Assembly (NCBI GenBank): GCA_016169945.1
Contig: JADLSH010000085.1
Location: forward strand, 1,674,001-1,738,000
Source of the DNA: Trachythela sp. YZ-2020
Taxonomy: Eukaryota; Cnidaria; Anthozoa; Malacalcyonacea; Clavulariidae
Reading direction: 5' to 3'
DNA length: 64,000 bases
Shown here in pieces: positions 1-14,000 of this stretch. The notes below the pieces were generated by a model, which did not search any database, was not told the origin of the DNA, and saw nothing but the letters and a program-made list of their open reading frames with translations. The stretch's first letter is position 1; every line of letters begins with the position of its first letter. The position numbers were made by a program, and so were the translations under genes.

Positions 1-373
1 GCTTACTGTATATGTCGAAGCGTACATGCATATATCACACAGGATACTGCATATTTCCTTGTGCTTGTACTTCTCGCACATGTGAGCCTTAACAATTTAA
101 GGGCTTAACAAACAGGGACTGGTTGTGTAAAAAATTGAAGTAATTAAGGTTGACTCTAGCTAGTGTGGACCAAGTTAATCAATCGGAATTGCGCGTTTTT
201 GACAAAACAGGTATAGTTTAAAAGAGTATAGTTATGGGCTTGAGGTATCTGATGGTTTCGCCCCGACTATAAGTCAATTCACGCAGCAGTCAATTTGAAC
301 AAAAAATACGCAGAACCAGCCGGGGTATTGCAATTTGAAGCTGTCATCACACGGCGTTTACAAATTCACTCAC

Positions 374-599
374 GTCTTTTGTCCATCAGAAAGTTTAGGT
401 GCTGGATTGGCACACTTCTTTCCGTTTGTCTTTGGAAAAAAATCGCATGGTTTGAATGGACTCGCTTTGTCTTCCAAAATATGTTTGTGACAAAAGTCAA
501 ATCCTTTCAGTTTTTCTAAATCACACTCTTTCTGTGAGTAACAGCACAAGTTGTCAGGCCTTTTTGGCGGGCTTTCACCTTTGCCTTCACTTGCTGAAT
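374..599 (-). CDS. KANSL2: KANSL2 exon 2: first C3H-C3H zinc domain
   Basis: KANSL2 is a subunit of the NSL histone acetyltransferase complex (family knowledge). The exon reads DSASEGKGESPPKRPDN and then a Cys/His-spaced module: CCYSQ, a later C, FCHKHILEDK, SPFKPC, NGKKC and NPAPK. This spacing and the HILEDK...PFK.C core are characteristic of the paired zinc domain shared by KANSL2 and INO80D; the NGK.C..(A)APK tail looks more like KANSL2. A minus-strand acceptor (polypyrimidine then TTAG) precedes base 599 and a GTGAGT donor follows base 374. It joins in phase to the ATG exon at 4400-4439. The completing Cys/His of the domain must lie in the next exon, beyond the left edge. INO80D is the main alternative. 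Confidence 0.75.
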
Positions 600-3389
600 C
601 TAAAAGAGGATAAAACAATATCAAGAGAAACTGTATTCTGTACATTTTTACCTCATATGAAAATCACCATTTGACTTAAACTGTTTATGAATTACGATGG
701 TTGCATGCATACACAGTAATGTGTTTGCAAATTGTTTACTTGAGAAAAAAATTAAGCGAGTTTTATGCAATAACCTTGGGAGAACTCGAGAACAGATAAC
801 CTGCATGAGAGTTCTCCAAAACACGAAAAGTAATTACACAAGGGATAGACAAATTGGATGCAAGGAATAGCAATAGTGTGGGGGGATAGATGATTCGGTT
901 AAATAGGAAATAAGAATACAAGGCAAAAGGAATAGACAAGTTAGAAACAAAGGAATAGGAATCAATGAATTACAAATAGATTCGTGCTAAAACTCAACGC
1001 ACATGGAACGCACAAGTTAATGAAAACACTGCGACTTGGCATCAAATCCAGTCTAGTGCCTAATTAAAACTATAAATCTTGGCCATAGGAATGCTTAGAT
1101 TTTGTCATGTCATGGGCAATATGGGCATGGGCATAGCAATAAAATACTATTTTGAAGAATGCCAGCAACAATGAGATCGGTAATACACTATCACAAAATT
1201 GTCACAGTGCTGGTTAAGTGTCTTTGGCGAGGGTGTTATTTCTCGACAGTCAAAAAAGTTTGCACATATGCAAGCAGGGGTCGAAAGAAGCAACAGTATA
1301 TCAGGCTACATGATCATCATGATGATATATTATTTTTGACTGATGAGAAGGATATAATCATAAACCATGCATACACTCATCAGGCTGTGTTAAAATATTC
1401 CATTTAGTTGTGGGTGGAAGAGAAATAATTGTGACACAATTTATTTAATATTTTCATTTAGGATATCTCCAAATTCACCGTAGTTTTTGGATTATTCATT
1501 CATTTTCTAGTATTTATTACTCTTTATTCCATTGCACCATAAAACAGCTATTCATTATTCCAGATTTTTAAACTAAAATATTCATTGTTCATTCCCTACA
1601 TGAACCTGTTATTCATTATTTATAATTTCGCTTCCACCCAAAAATTTAGGAACAGCATCGTATTTCAAAATACAGGCAGTTCCTTCGGGGCGCATCCCTG
1701 CTCAAAATATATCATAGTTGCCAACTTTGAAGAAAAAACATCCGTGAGATTTAGTTAGATTACTAAATTCGACGAGTAGGAGTCCCTAGATCGTCGGAAA
1801 TGGCGTCTATAATGGCCTAAATGTCCTCGGGTAGTAATATTATGACAATAATGTAGAGTAACGACTAGCCGTAGTAGAGTGTTCTTTTATGAATTTATCA
1901 ATGTTTTTGTTTTAATTTGACAAAAAAACACTCTTGTAAGTTAAAATGTGCAACATATGTGAGAACTAAGTTAGGCTATGCTCGAAATCCGTGAGAATCC
2001 GTGAGATATGTATATGCACCCCTCCCCCTGAAATATTAGCCTACAGTAGACCCACACCTACCCCAAAACAATATATACTGTATTTCACAGAAATTTCTTA
2101 AATTATAGGAGTTTACTTTGATACTGTGATCAAAATTTTGTATACATATCAATTTTTTGGGGAGTCGGGAGCATTTAATATAAAGTAAATATATATAATA
2201 TTTATTCAGAATCAAAATTGTATTTTACATCAAATTAATACTAAACTGACAGAACTTCAAAAGATAGAAGATATATTTATCACCCTTGAACACCCTTTGA
2301 TAGTAAAATGTATACTAGTTAAGTACTAGATAATTTCACATTAATTTGAGGGCATAATCAGCAACAGTTGCCTTTGCCCCGAAACTTACAAGGCTGTATT
2401 GTATACAGGAATTATTTTGGTGAGCAAATCCCTTTGTACTCCCATGTAGTGAGAACGGCCACAACCTCACGGATTCTTAAAGATGACGATAGTGGTGACA
2501 GCTAATATCCTGTTATATTAATGCGCTTTAAAGATAATCCGTTCACGATCAATATCACAGTTTGTAATCTTGAACTTTAAAGGAAGATTTTCACAATAGT
2601 TTCAATAATTTGCTCCCATGGACTATTGGCCCTCATCCCTCCATATACCATGGTTTTAGGCACAGTATAAATTTAAAAAGTTTATACACCAATCCTCGCA
2701 GATGCCCTTATAATAGACCTCGCATACCTATTTTTACCAAGGTTGCAAATACCAATCGAACGCTGTTAGTTCATCGATTGTTATTGATAATCAATACCAA
2801 TCAAATTTGTCTATTGATTGTTATCAATAATCGATACCATTCAATAAGGTCACAAAAACCTTCACCATTGATTAATTGATATTGATTGTTATTAATTGAC
2901 GTCGATTTTATCGATCATCGATTTCATCGATTGCACACGCCAAAGAAACAAGGGTATTTTGAATTGTATTTGTGCTTTCTGCTTGTGCATTTTCGACTAA
3001 CTTGTCAACGTCTTCCTCTGTTGCTAGAGCGAACCTCTGTTCCTGGTTTTTGTCCATTTCCTTCTCGTTCGACATATTTTAATTGTCAAATTTTAATTCA
3101 GGAGCTGAAAAACCCCGCGAAGCGCCTAAAATATTCAGTAATCCTTTATTCCTATATAGTACTACAGATACCATCCCGGGGGGATGGCCACGCATGGAAT
3201 TAATCGAGACATAACTTGAAAATACTAACTTCTATTTTGTGCGTGCTGTCCAAGATAAATATTACACATTTCGTCTGTCTGGAAGTTTGACTTCCTTGTT
3301 CCCGCCAAATGTTCGTTAACAACCGCCAAATTTTCCTTGGTGGGAGTTTCCTAGTAGTCCTGCCCGCCACAGATCTGTGGCGGGAGGCC
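600..3389. other. KANSL2 intron 1, left part, no gene seen
   Basis: Intronic, AT-rich sequence. It includes a degenerate AGGAATA-rich stretch (about 840-970), an ATTCATT-rich stretch (about 1490-1630), and an ATCGAT/ATTGATT-rich low-complexity block (about 2755-2935). Short ORFs here have no recognisable domain. Confidence 0.6.
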
Positions 3390-3397
3390 CTTAGATT

Positions 3398-4237
3398 CCA
3401 GGGTGCATTTTATGTAAGGCCATGCCGAAGATACGCCAGCACTCGAACAAGGTTACACCAAGACATTTCGAAAGAATTGCTACGCCAAGCTTAGGCCATG
3501 AGAATGAAAGTAATAGAATACCGGTTTTTTTCATTATTCATTATTCATTTTTTAAAAGATTCCTTTCTTTTCTATATTTTGGATATACAGTAGTTTAAAA
3601 TTATATGGAGAATGCAATAGATTGACCACTTTCATAACAAAGTGGCATATTACGATGTGCGATCTTGCTTTGACAACATCAGACATACATACAATTTGTC
3701 CTTATTGATCCCAAGAACATTGAAAATGGCACGGCTATAATTTTTGTACTGTATTAAATTTGTGTAAAGCCTTGATTATGATTATTTAGTGTCAAAATGC
3801 TTGAATATTTCTGCAAATCAGCAAATAATGAGTTTGACAAATAATGAAAATTTTTGTGCGGGACTTAAAACTGATGCGGGCGGTGGACGGTATTCTATTA
3901 CTTTCATTCCCATGGCCTTAGCCTGGGCGCAAGCTACCGCCAATGAAATGATTGAAATATTTCCAGTGTCAATAAATAACCCCGTAGACTTAAAATTTAG
4001 TACTTTCATACGCCAGTACGTCAAAAAGTATACGAACGCCAGTACGCCGAGAATTTCTGAAGTCCACGCCGAAGATCTTCGGCGTATTGCACCACTCTGG
4101 AAAATTTGTATCGTGCAACCGAGATATCAGGCACGCAATTTTGATTTCTCTGTATATTTACTATTAATTTTTTGAAATCTCGGTTGCGCGATTTCCAAAC
4201 TTTGCAGTCAGGGTATTGCACTTAAAATGCACCCTGG
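3398..4237. mobile_element. Non-autonomous hAT-like element with long inverted arms
   Basis: The ends are CCAGGGTGCATTTTA and its inverted copy. They are flanked by a perfect 8-bp direct repeat, CTTAGATT (3390-3397 and 4238-4245), the target-site size typical of hAT elements. Inverted similarity continues inside: AGTAATAGAATACCG near 3510-3530 matches its reverse complement near 3885-3905, so the element can fold. The overlapping ORFs at 3789-4175 and 4021-4221 are by-products of these repeats. It sits in KANSL2 intron 1. Confidence 0.75.
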
Positions 4238-4399
4238 CTTAGATTGCTTAGAATGCAGTATGGATAGTTTAATATCAATATTCTGAATATGTAATGTGTT
4301 GATTCGTACCTAAAGACGCAAGCCCAATCCCTTATAATTAATTATCTATTAAAGTATTCCCCACAAATATATTGGACAAAAAGAAATGACTCAACAAAC

Positions 4400-4439
4400 C
4401 TGTTTCCATCGAATCCACGTTTTCCTCACCGTCGGCCAT
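4400..4439 (-). CDS. KANSL2: KANSL2 exon 1 (start codon)
   Basis: The minus strand has AAGATGGCCGACGG and reads MADGEENVDSMET plus one base, followed by a GTTTGTTG donor. The single leftover G completes a GAT codon with the first two bases of the exon at 599, giving MET-DSASEGKG with no frame break. The open frame, start context, donor and phase match support the join, although the 3.8-kb intron is inferred. The ATG lies 432 bp from the LACTB ATG on the opposite strand. Confidence 0.65.
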
Positions 4440-4871
4440 CTTGGAAAATATGATGACTGTTCCAGGGGGGGAATCGAAGAAGTTATCTGTGATGGCGACT
4501 TATTTATGAAAATTGATATTTAGCTCTATTTTGTACCATAAAAAGCTTTTGCAACTGGAATTTATACTACAACACAGTTTAAACATTCATTTATTGTTCG
4601 TTAAGCGGTAAGTCAACGGAAAGTACATTTGGAAAGCACAAAATTTGTTGCTAGTCATATATTGTTGATATTGTGCTCTCACCATGAAACTGTTTGCCTC
4701 CCCCCGGAAATGACTTAGAATTATGATATGTATTTGCTTACATGTCTTATAGTCGGAAATGATGCATTATTGTCAGTTTATTCAATTAAATTCGTTCCTA
4801 TACACTCTTAGTTACTCTTCGTTTCTTGATTTTTGTGACTGGTAAGAAATCTATCAAATCACAGAGATCAA
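4440..4871. promoter_or_regulatory. Shared divergent promoter region, KANSL2 / LACTB
   Basis: This 432-bp spacer separates two start codons pointing away from each other, so it should hold both promoters and 5' UTRs. I see no clear TATA box at a fixed distance, and no transposon ends inside it. Its role is inferred only from the head-to-head layout. Confidence 0.5.
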
Positions 4872-5054
4872 ATGGCAAGTAGAGTGCATCAATTGTGGAC
4901 CGCATTCCTTGGAGGTGGATCTGTAGTACTTGGTGTTGGAATAACTCATTATGGGTTTAAATATTGTAGTCAAAGACGTCTATTTGATCATTGCCTTTGT
5001 GAGCCTCAAAATAGCCAAAATGATGACATCAATTTTTCAGGAAAGCCTCGGAAG
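4872..5054 (+). CDS. LACTB: LACTB exon 1: start and membrane segment
   Basis: It starts with MASRVHQLW, followed by the hydrophobic glycine-rich stretch [18 protein letters not shown]. It ends ...KPRK with a GTAGAA donor in phase 0, matching the phase-0 acceptor at 20938/20939. A short basic/aromatic N-terminus plus a glycine-rich membrane helix is what LACTB has before its protease-like domain. The link to exon 2 rests on phase, order and this resemblance across a 15.9-kb intron, so it is an inference. Confidence 0.6.
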
Positions 5055-8000
5055 GTAGAAACTTAACTGCTGATAAGTACATAATTAGTGGCCTATAACA
5101 ATTCGACAAATGGATTTCATCCTGTGACTTGTGATTACCTTGGACCTCCATCCCATTGCAGACCATGTAATGTGTTTTCCGAATGTGGAAATTACACTAC
5201 ACCACAGTTATTTTGTTATCACAGATTCTTTGTTGCCCCCTTGCCCCCCCCCCCCCCCCCCCATCCGACTACTCCTCAACATGGAACAAGTCAGTAATTG
5301 CAGCACGCAAAAATCCATTTGTGCATGGCACCTTAACATGTCATGATTCACCAAGGCCGGTGAGATCAGTTACAGGCCAGCGCAGATCGGTGAATGTGGG
5401 CCCCCCTCAATCTTGCACCCATGCACTGTAGTGTGTTCTGGCTTCACTATCACCTGTGAATTTTTGCAAAAGATTCTTATATATTTAGGTCATGTGTTAT
5501 ATGGCCGCCGGATAGTTTTATCTCTCTGTGCGTTTTTTAAACTTCCAGGTGAGAGCATGCACCCAATCACTATTAGTCACTGATTATAGTCACTATTGGT
5601 GATTGACTCCCGATCACTATTAGTAACAGACAGCTACTTTTTTGACCACCTACTTCAAATCATTTGTGTTATCATAGGATTTGTGTTATCATTTGTGTTA
5701 TCATGCAGTCTTAAAAATGCCTTTAATCCTTACATGTTTGGCTAACATGTTATGGATCCTATTATAACATGTATTCCAGAAATGTATAGTATATTCAACA
5801 AAAAGGCGCACATAAAAATGAGAAGTGAAACAATTATACTAACAAAATTGTCCGGCCCCCTTCGAACAGCCCAGCTCCCGCTCCCTTTGACTCCCCCCCC
5901 CCCCACTTGGTGGCCTTGTGATCTGGAACTCTCACAAACATCCTATTTCTACTAAAATCCTGCAAGAATAATTCCGGGATCCTAACAACATCATACTAAT
6001 TCCTGGTATGGAACCTCCATAAATCCTCTATTTGGCCTTCAGGCATGCTTGACATACTGTAGATGTTGGAGAGGGGGGGGGCTTAATAGAGAGGGAGAAT
6101 ATATTTGTAAACTAACCTGAACTTTGGCCATAGACATATGTTGGGGCAGGGGAGGGGCGTTAATGGAGAGGAAGGACTAAATATATTTCTCAAACTCATT
6201 AATAATTCATGAGCAAAACACAAAGGAAATCACCACCATATCGTTGTCTTGATACCACAGGAATAAACACCCATAAATTAACTCAACTTTCGCGTTGAAT
6301 TTCTCTTTAAATACTGGTTTGTTTGAGAAGCTATATCATACACTCGAAGTCGTTTATTATAGTGATTTAAAAACACCTCAAAGTATGTTAAAAAACTCGG
6401 CTAGCGCCTTGTTTTTCAACACACGTTTCGGTGTTTCAAATCACTATAATAAACTCCTTCTCGTGTATGATCAGGGGCGCACATTCCAAAAAAGTTTGGG
6501 GGAGGTGTCCATTGTTCAGGGACCGACTTTTTATATTTGTTTGACCACATCAAAACATGTATTACAAGTTAATGTAAAAATATGTGTAGTGCCAGGTATA
6601 CCAAAGTTGTCCTCGATATACAATTCCTCACTCTTGATTTTAAATATTTATTATAAAGTACGAAAATACAATACTGTATTCACTTGTCTCAAAACCTTGT
6701 CAAAAAACCTATCTCTCCCACCGTCTCTTGTACAATAACAACATTCGTGACATGCAATTATACCATATATGGTTATGTTACTTACTAACTCTAAATATAG
6801 CTATTAGCCATTATATCTAATACGGTTCAGAGTTCATCACACACTCCCCTAACAAATTTAAACGAATTATAAATTTTTAACAACAATTCTACACAGTTAC
6901 ATTTACTTCCCTTTAATCGTCCTTCAACTGTTCTCTGATGTTAACTTTCGCGATCTTTGCTGCTTTCCGTTCTGGTCTTTCCTTTAATTTTCCCTCATTT
7001 TCTTCAGTAGTACTTTTGTTGTGTCTTCCTTGATCTTCCTTAACCACGCTCCTTATCTCCAAAGGACATACTAGCTGAACAGGTCGTTCCAAATAGTTAC
7101 CTTTGTGTAAGACAATAACTCCTCTGATTACACCGTCCTTTCCTGTCACGTACTTCACAACTTTACCTTTCATCCACCGTCCTCGGTTCTTTTCGTCTCC
7201 AACGATCAATACGATTTCCCCAATCTCTGGAACAGGAGATGTGCTTTTATTTACACGATGATACTCCATTAATCCATGTATATATTCCCGTTGCCATCTC
7301 GACCACGCGTGTTGTCTTGCCATAATAAGACGTTTGTATAGACTACCAACTTCGTTTTCATCTTCCTCGCTTAATTCTCCCAATGCATACGAATTCTGTC
7401 CCCAGAGTATAGTGTTGGGTGTTAGGATTTGCCTCTTCTTGACTGCTTTCGACGTAGGTAAGTGGGCGATTATTTAAATGCCTCTCGATATCTAATATCA
7501 CCGTCTCTAACTGATTGAAAAACAGGTGTGTTTTTCCCAGAGTTTTGTAAAGTGTTGTTTTGATTTCTCTAATTAGCCGTTCATATAGTCCTCCCCACCA
7601 TGGGGACTTTGCCAGATTGAAAGTCCAGTGTATACTCTGAGTCGCTAAATAATCGTGCAGACGCTCACTTCTTCTGATTTGTTTTATCCATTTCGACGTT
7701 GCTACAAACGTAGTGGCGTTGTCCGATATAATACGATTTGGTCTCGTTTTCCTTGTAATAAACGCGTTCAACCTTTCTTGAAACTCTTCTGCTGTCTGCG
7801 ATTTAGCCAGCTCTAAATGAACTGCTCGCGATGTGCCACACGTAAATATGATTACATAACATTTTCCTTCTTCTTTCTTTGTGACCTTATACAGTAAAGG
7901 ACCAGCAAAGTCTATTCCCGTGGTTTCAAACGGTCTCCCAGGCATTGTGCGGAATTCGGGCAGTTGTGACGTCGCTTGAGCTGAAAAAGGCTTTGTCGAG

Positions 8001-11000
8001 AAAACTTTGCAAACGTTGCAGTTCCCTATTCCCTTTTAACTTTCGATCTTAGCTGTGGTATCCACCAGTCTTCTCGGATTAATGACATTGTACTCGCTAC
8101 TCCCAGATGCATGGCTTTTTCATGTGAATGCTGTATAAGTTTCTCCACGAATCTTCCTCCATTCAGATAAGTTGGTTGATAGCCGGAAATCCTTCCTCGG
8201 CACTTTAGAATGTCCGTCTCCTCATCTCGCACAAATCTCCAACCGGGACTCTCTAACGTATTGGGCGTGTTGCTCTGGACTTTCTTCACCCAGTGATTTC
8301 TTGCATTTTCAATTTCGTCTGTTTGTAGCGGTCCGTTCTTTCGTTTCGATTTCGCCCTTTCGCTAAACAGTTGTACTTAAATCTCAAGCACCAAGCCGTT
8401 ACTCGTAGTGTTCTCCAATATGAACGCCGTTCCAATAACGAATCCCATTCATCAGGTTCCTTCTCTATCACTTGGAATACTGATTCTTTCAACGGTTTAG
8501 TCTCTATGCTAACGTCTTTGCCACAGTTGAGAATTGGTTGTACCGGTTGTTTCTCTTCATCTAGCAGCCAATCTGGACCATGAAACCATCCATTACTTTC
8601 CATACGATTAATGCTTGCACCTCGACTTCCCAAATCAGCTACATTCTCTTTCGATGGGCAATATTTCCACTTGATATCAAGTTCACTTGTTATGGACGCA
8701 ATTTTCCTTACTCGGTTCGCGACAAACGTTTTCCATGATCTAGCTGGATTTAAGATCCAAAAGAGTGCCACTGTGCTGTCCATCCATATGGTTATTGAGC
8801 CTATTGGTAGTTGTTTCAACGCTTTACACACGTTCTTTGCCATATTCGCAGCCATTTGACCACCGATTAGCTCTAATCTCGGGATTGACGTGTTTCTCTT
8901 TGATATTCGTGCTTTGGCTGTCAACAACCCTTTCACCGTCCCAGTTGAATGTTCGATAACTGCAATTGTTAGACACGAACACGCCAGATTGCTTGCGTCA
9001 GCGAAAATATGAAGATGAACCTGCTTGATCTTTCGAATACCCTTGGCGATACTTCTGGGAATTTTAACAGTTCGTAACTGTCTTGTCCACTTTAGCCAGT
9101 CTCGTTCTAAGGGCTTTGAAATCTCCGCGTCCCAGCTCTTTGTCTCGTCACATGCTTCACGATAAATTCTTTTACCTTCTGCCATTGTTGGTGATACTAT
9201 GCCTAAAGGGTCATAAACTTTTCCGAGGTGACTCACAATAGATTTCTTCGTAACTTTCGCTCCTTCAGGGTATTCCAGTGCCGAAATATACAACTCGTCT
9301 TCTTTCTTGTCCCATGCAAGTCCAAGAATTTTTGAAGGATTCGGCATGTCTTCACTTTCTAACGATTCCACGTTGGATTCCCACTTATGAATCGGTAGTT
9401 AATATAATATAATATATAAAGATTTATACAGCGCTTAAATTATATAAAATATTCCAAAGCGCTTTACAACAATGAAGTTCTACTATATACAAGCAGCTAA
9501 AATATTAAGAATTAAGGTATAAGTGTCTATAAATCTAAAAGTTAGAATCGAAAGCTTTCTTAAAAAGGAAAGTCTTTAATTGAGATTTAAAACAGTCAAT
9601 TGTTTTACTATTTCTAATATCATAAGGTAGCATGTTCCAAATTGACGGAGCTGCATGCACAAATGCTCGATCACCAAGAGTCTTGGCTCTAGTTTTTGGG
9701 ATAAAAAGTAGTCCCTGATCATCAGATCTCAGTTGGTAACAGCAGTTCGGTTTTTCTAACAACAGTTCCATAATGTAGCCTGGCGCCATCCCATGGAGAG
9801 CTTTATATACCAGGAGTGCAATTTTAAAATCAACACGAAACTTAACAGGCAGCCAGTGAAGGTGCATCAGGACAGGGGTAATATGAGCGCATCTTGGTAT
9901 AAGACACGTCACTCTAGCAGCGGCATTGAGAACTCGTTGAAGACGCTGAAGTTGGTATTGGGGAATGCCGACCAGGAGAGAATTGCAGTAGTCCAAGTGT
10001 GACGTCACAAAGGCATGTACGAGCGTTTTAGTTGATTCGATGGAGAGGAACTTCCTTATTTGTCGAATGTTGTACAAGCCCCTAAATGCTTTGCTGCAAA
10101 CCTTGCCCACATGGACGTTCATAGACATATGTTCGTCAAACCACGAACCTAAATTTCGGACTTCTTGTACAGGTTTTATATCAGCATCACCAACTTCAAT
10201 CGAGTCGATTGTAACCTTAGACAGCTGCTGGCGAGTTCCAATTATCAAGAATTCCGTTTTAGTGTCATTAAACATTAATTTATGTGAAACTAACCAAGCA
10301 CGAACTTCGACGATGCAATTATTAATAGTTTGAATAGCTTGATCTTGGACAACGGGTGACTCAGGACGGAAAGATAAATAAAGTTGAGTGTCATCTGCAT
10401 ACCCATGGGAAGAAGGTAGATGCCTGTTAATAATCTGGAACAGTTGAGACACGTATAATAGGAAAAGGACCGGTCCAAGACAGCTTCCTTGTGGAACTCC
10501 ACAGTTCAGCGGAAAATTGGCGGAAAACTTTTGCTTAATATTAATACGCTGCTTTCTACAGGAGAGAAACGACTTAATCCACTTTAAGGCATTTCCGATC
10601 ACACCAAATTCTAACTTCAATATATCCGTCAGAATTTCATGATCAATGGTGTCAAAGGCGGCACTCAAATCCAAGAGCACTAAAAGAGTTACTTTCTGTT
10701 GGTCCATGTTCATAAGGATATCATTGTGGACTCTTAGGAGAGCCGTTTCGGTAGAGTGGAATTGACGATATGACGATTGGTTGTTAGGAAGAGGAGCATT
10801 ATCAGCACAATGCTCAAATAACTGGCTAACAACTGCTTTTTCCGTAGCTTTAGAAACGAATGACAGGTTACTGACGGGCCTGAAGTTCTCAAAGACTAGA
10901 TCAAGACCGTATTTTTAGAATTGGAATAAGAATGGCAACTTTCCATGCTTCTGGGACGTGACCTTCACTTAACGACAAGTTGATCATTTTCATAATGACA

Positions 11001-14000
11001 GGTGTTAACTCACTGGCACATAATTTCAGCAACCATGTTGGAATAGGATCAAGGTTACATGTTGCATTCGACGACTTCATGATTATGTTGTGGACTTCTT
11101 CTTCTGACAGGAGCTTAAATGAATCTAATTTGATATCAGGTAAACGATAATCTACTAATGGTGGGTCTACTACAACGTTTTCAATGTCATTTCTAATTAG
11201 CTCAATCTTTCGACAGAAATATTTTCCGAACTCATCAGCCAGTTTACGTGAATCATCATGTGGAGGCAAGGAGTTTTCTTGAGGTGTGTTGCAAAGTGAA
11301 GACACAACCTTAAAAAGTTTTCTTGAGTCTCCCGAACATTGATCGATAAGATCAGAATAGTATTTGTGTCTAGCATTTTTCAAACTGGCAGCATACTTGT
11401 TACGCGCTCATGATAAGCGTCTTTATCATTTTGGCAATTTGATCGTAGCATTACTTTCTCCAGTTTTCTGCGTTTGGCCTTAATACGTTTAAGTTCTTCA
11501 CTGAACCATGGCACTCTTGGTCTGACAACCACTACCTTTCTTGGCACCTTCTAAGATTTCTGTAGCCTCGACTTTGAACTTCTCTAATTCTGATACATCG
11601 CTTCCGATTTGCATTATATTGTCAACGTAGGTGTTATCTTTCAAAGTCTGTACCGTGTCTTTGACTTCCTCAGACTGTAGATCCAAATGATGCTGCATGG
11701 TCGCGCCAAGCATGAATGGGCTTGATTCGACTCCAAACGGAATTCTGGTAAACCGAAAATGTTTCTCAATACCATTGACGTTATATATAAATCTGAAGGC
11801 ATCGCGGTCTTCTTCGTTTAACCCGATTTGTAAAAAAGCCTTTTGGATATCTGCGATAATCAATTGTGGGGCCATTCTTGCTCGTATCAAAATGTCCCAA
11901 AGCATTGGTTGTAGTGGGGGCCCCGTAAACATACATTCATTCACGCTGTTGGCGGTCGGATTTGGTTTCGCACTGGCGTCAAAGACCATTCTTACTTTTG
12001 TGCTTGTTGCCTCTCTCTGACGACAGGTTTGTGGGGCATGTAGTATATTCGTTCACCACTCGGTTTCTCTGGTGCACTTTCAATGATACCTGATTCTAGC
12101 TGCTCCTCAATAATCGCATCATAATTATTCTTTAACTTCTCATCTCGCTCGATCTTTTGCAAACATTAGCTAATCGCTTTCGACTTGGTTCCAGATTGTT
12201 ATTTGGCAAACATTGTCCTGGAATCCATGGTACTTTGACTTGATATCTACCATCATCAGCCCGAGTTATGTTCTCTTTAAACTCATGATAAACATCCAGT
12301 TGGTCGTTCTCCTCTATCTTCAACTCCAAGTACATCCAGTGTATACAATTGCTCGTAGTCATTTGATTCTCTTGTAAACATACATACATTGTTCGAAATA
12401 TCTCCGCCATGAACAATCCAACCAAACGAAGTACCTTCAACTATAGGATCGCCATCTTTCCCTTTGTAGATTTCTTCTGTCTTAATCTTGCAGAAGGTGC
12501 TGTCACCTAAGATCATGTGTATTGGGTATTCACCATTTGTTGTCATGTAAAACCTTTTATCCTTTGTGTGATCATAATTCTGTTTAAGTTTGTTCATGTC
12601 CGGTCTTTTTACTGTTGTGAAATCTTCCATTGTAGACCCGGCTAGCTCTATCTCTTCCTTGGTTGATCCGTCTAATGATCCGATTGTTACATTGTAAATA
12701 GGCATGGACTGTCTTTTTGCTCCATTAATGGTGATGATTTCTTTCGATTCATGTCGTGCTGCAGAAATTTGAAGCTTCTTTACTGCTTCCTTTGAAATAA
12801 AATTCCTGCCAGATCCTGTGTCCAAAAAGGCCCAGAAAACGTCTCCGTCCACCTTAACTGGGATTATGGGGGGTAATGTAATCTCCTCTGTTGCTGTTGA
12901 ATAGCCCGTTAATACTGTACCGTCGCTTTTCTTCTCTTTCTGATCATGTAAACTGGTATGATGTTTCTCCCCACAGTGATAGCACCCACGACTCCGACAA
13001 TGTCTAGCCCTATGTCCCGGGCTACCACAATTGAAGCATAAATTGTTCTCACCGAAGTAAGCCTTTCTTTGAGCTGTGGTTACATACGACTTGCACATAT
13101 CACTCCAGTGTTCAGCTTTACAGAACATACAACAAGGTGTCTTTTTTCCTCTTTCGTTCTCTTTACCTCCTTTACGTGCAAACAGGTTTTTCTCTCTGCG
13201 TCTTGGGTCACCTGTGGATTTATCTTCTTCGGTTTTGTTTCTTCGTAACCATTTTTGCAGGCTATCAATTAAGTTCTCCATTTTCCATTCCTCCCAATCT
13301 TCATCAGTCCTTACCAAGTCTGACTTCACATTTGGCAACTTATTAATAGTACACATCACAAATCCATCTAATTTCTCATGTTCATCGAGAGTCTGTAGGG
13401 CATCATAGTTCTTGGTCAAACGTTCGTAGAAATCCAAGATCTTTTCATAAGAGGACCCTCGTACTGTGGGTAAATTTACTACTTCATCAATATGTGCATT
13501 CACAACCAACTTTGTTTGACCGTACTCCTTTTTGAGTCGTTCCCATGCAGTTTTATAGCCAATCGAGCTCGGTTTGAGATTTGAGATCTTATCCCTGATT
13601 TTTCCACTCACCATTTCAAGCAAATAGCCAAACTTTTCCTCATCACTGATTGGCTTAGAATCGATTTGTGTAATAAACATATTCTCAAACCTTACCCAGT
13701 CTGCTGTTGTACCATTAAATTGTGTTATTTTCAATTTAGGAAGTTTAGCTAGAGTTGATCGTGCAGCCTTTTCCATTTCTAGCTTCTTCGCCGTCATTCT
13801 AAGCTCTGCTTGTAATTTTTCTTCGAGCATTTGCCTCTCTTGTTCTCGAATTACTTCCCTGTTATGCTCTTCTTCGATACGTTTCGCTTCTCGTCGCTTA
13901 TTTTCCTCTTCAGCGGCAATATTTGCTTGTGTTTTAGCCAGAAAATCAGACAGTTTGTTCATTTCATTTACCCATGGCAAATATCTATCTCTTACTTCTT

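Larger units (their letters stand above)
9399..11536 (-). mobile_element. 5'-truncated CR1/L2-like LINE, innermost layer
   Basis: It interrupts BEL/Pao pol: ...EILEGAK lies on one side and HKWESN on the other. Read on the minus strand, it begins at [16 protein letters not shown], the linker between endonuclease and RT in CR1/L2-type ORF2. It then has RT and a C-terminal region, and ends in an AT repeat (TATAATATAATA-type) at 9399-9420, as expected for a 3' tail. The endonuclease domain is missing (5' truncation). No clear target duplication is seen. Confidence 0.85.

Noticed and set aside
3789..4221. ORFs of 128 and 66 codons
   Set aside because: They lie inside a non-autonomous hAT-like element and run through its inverted arms.
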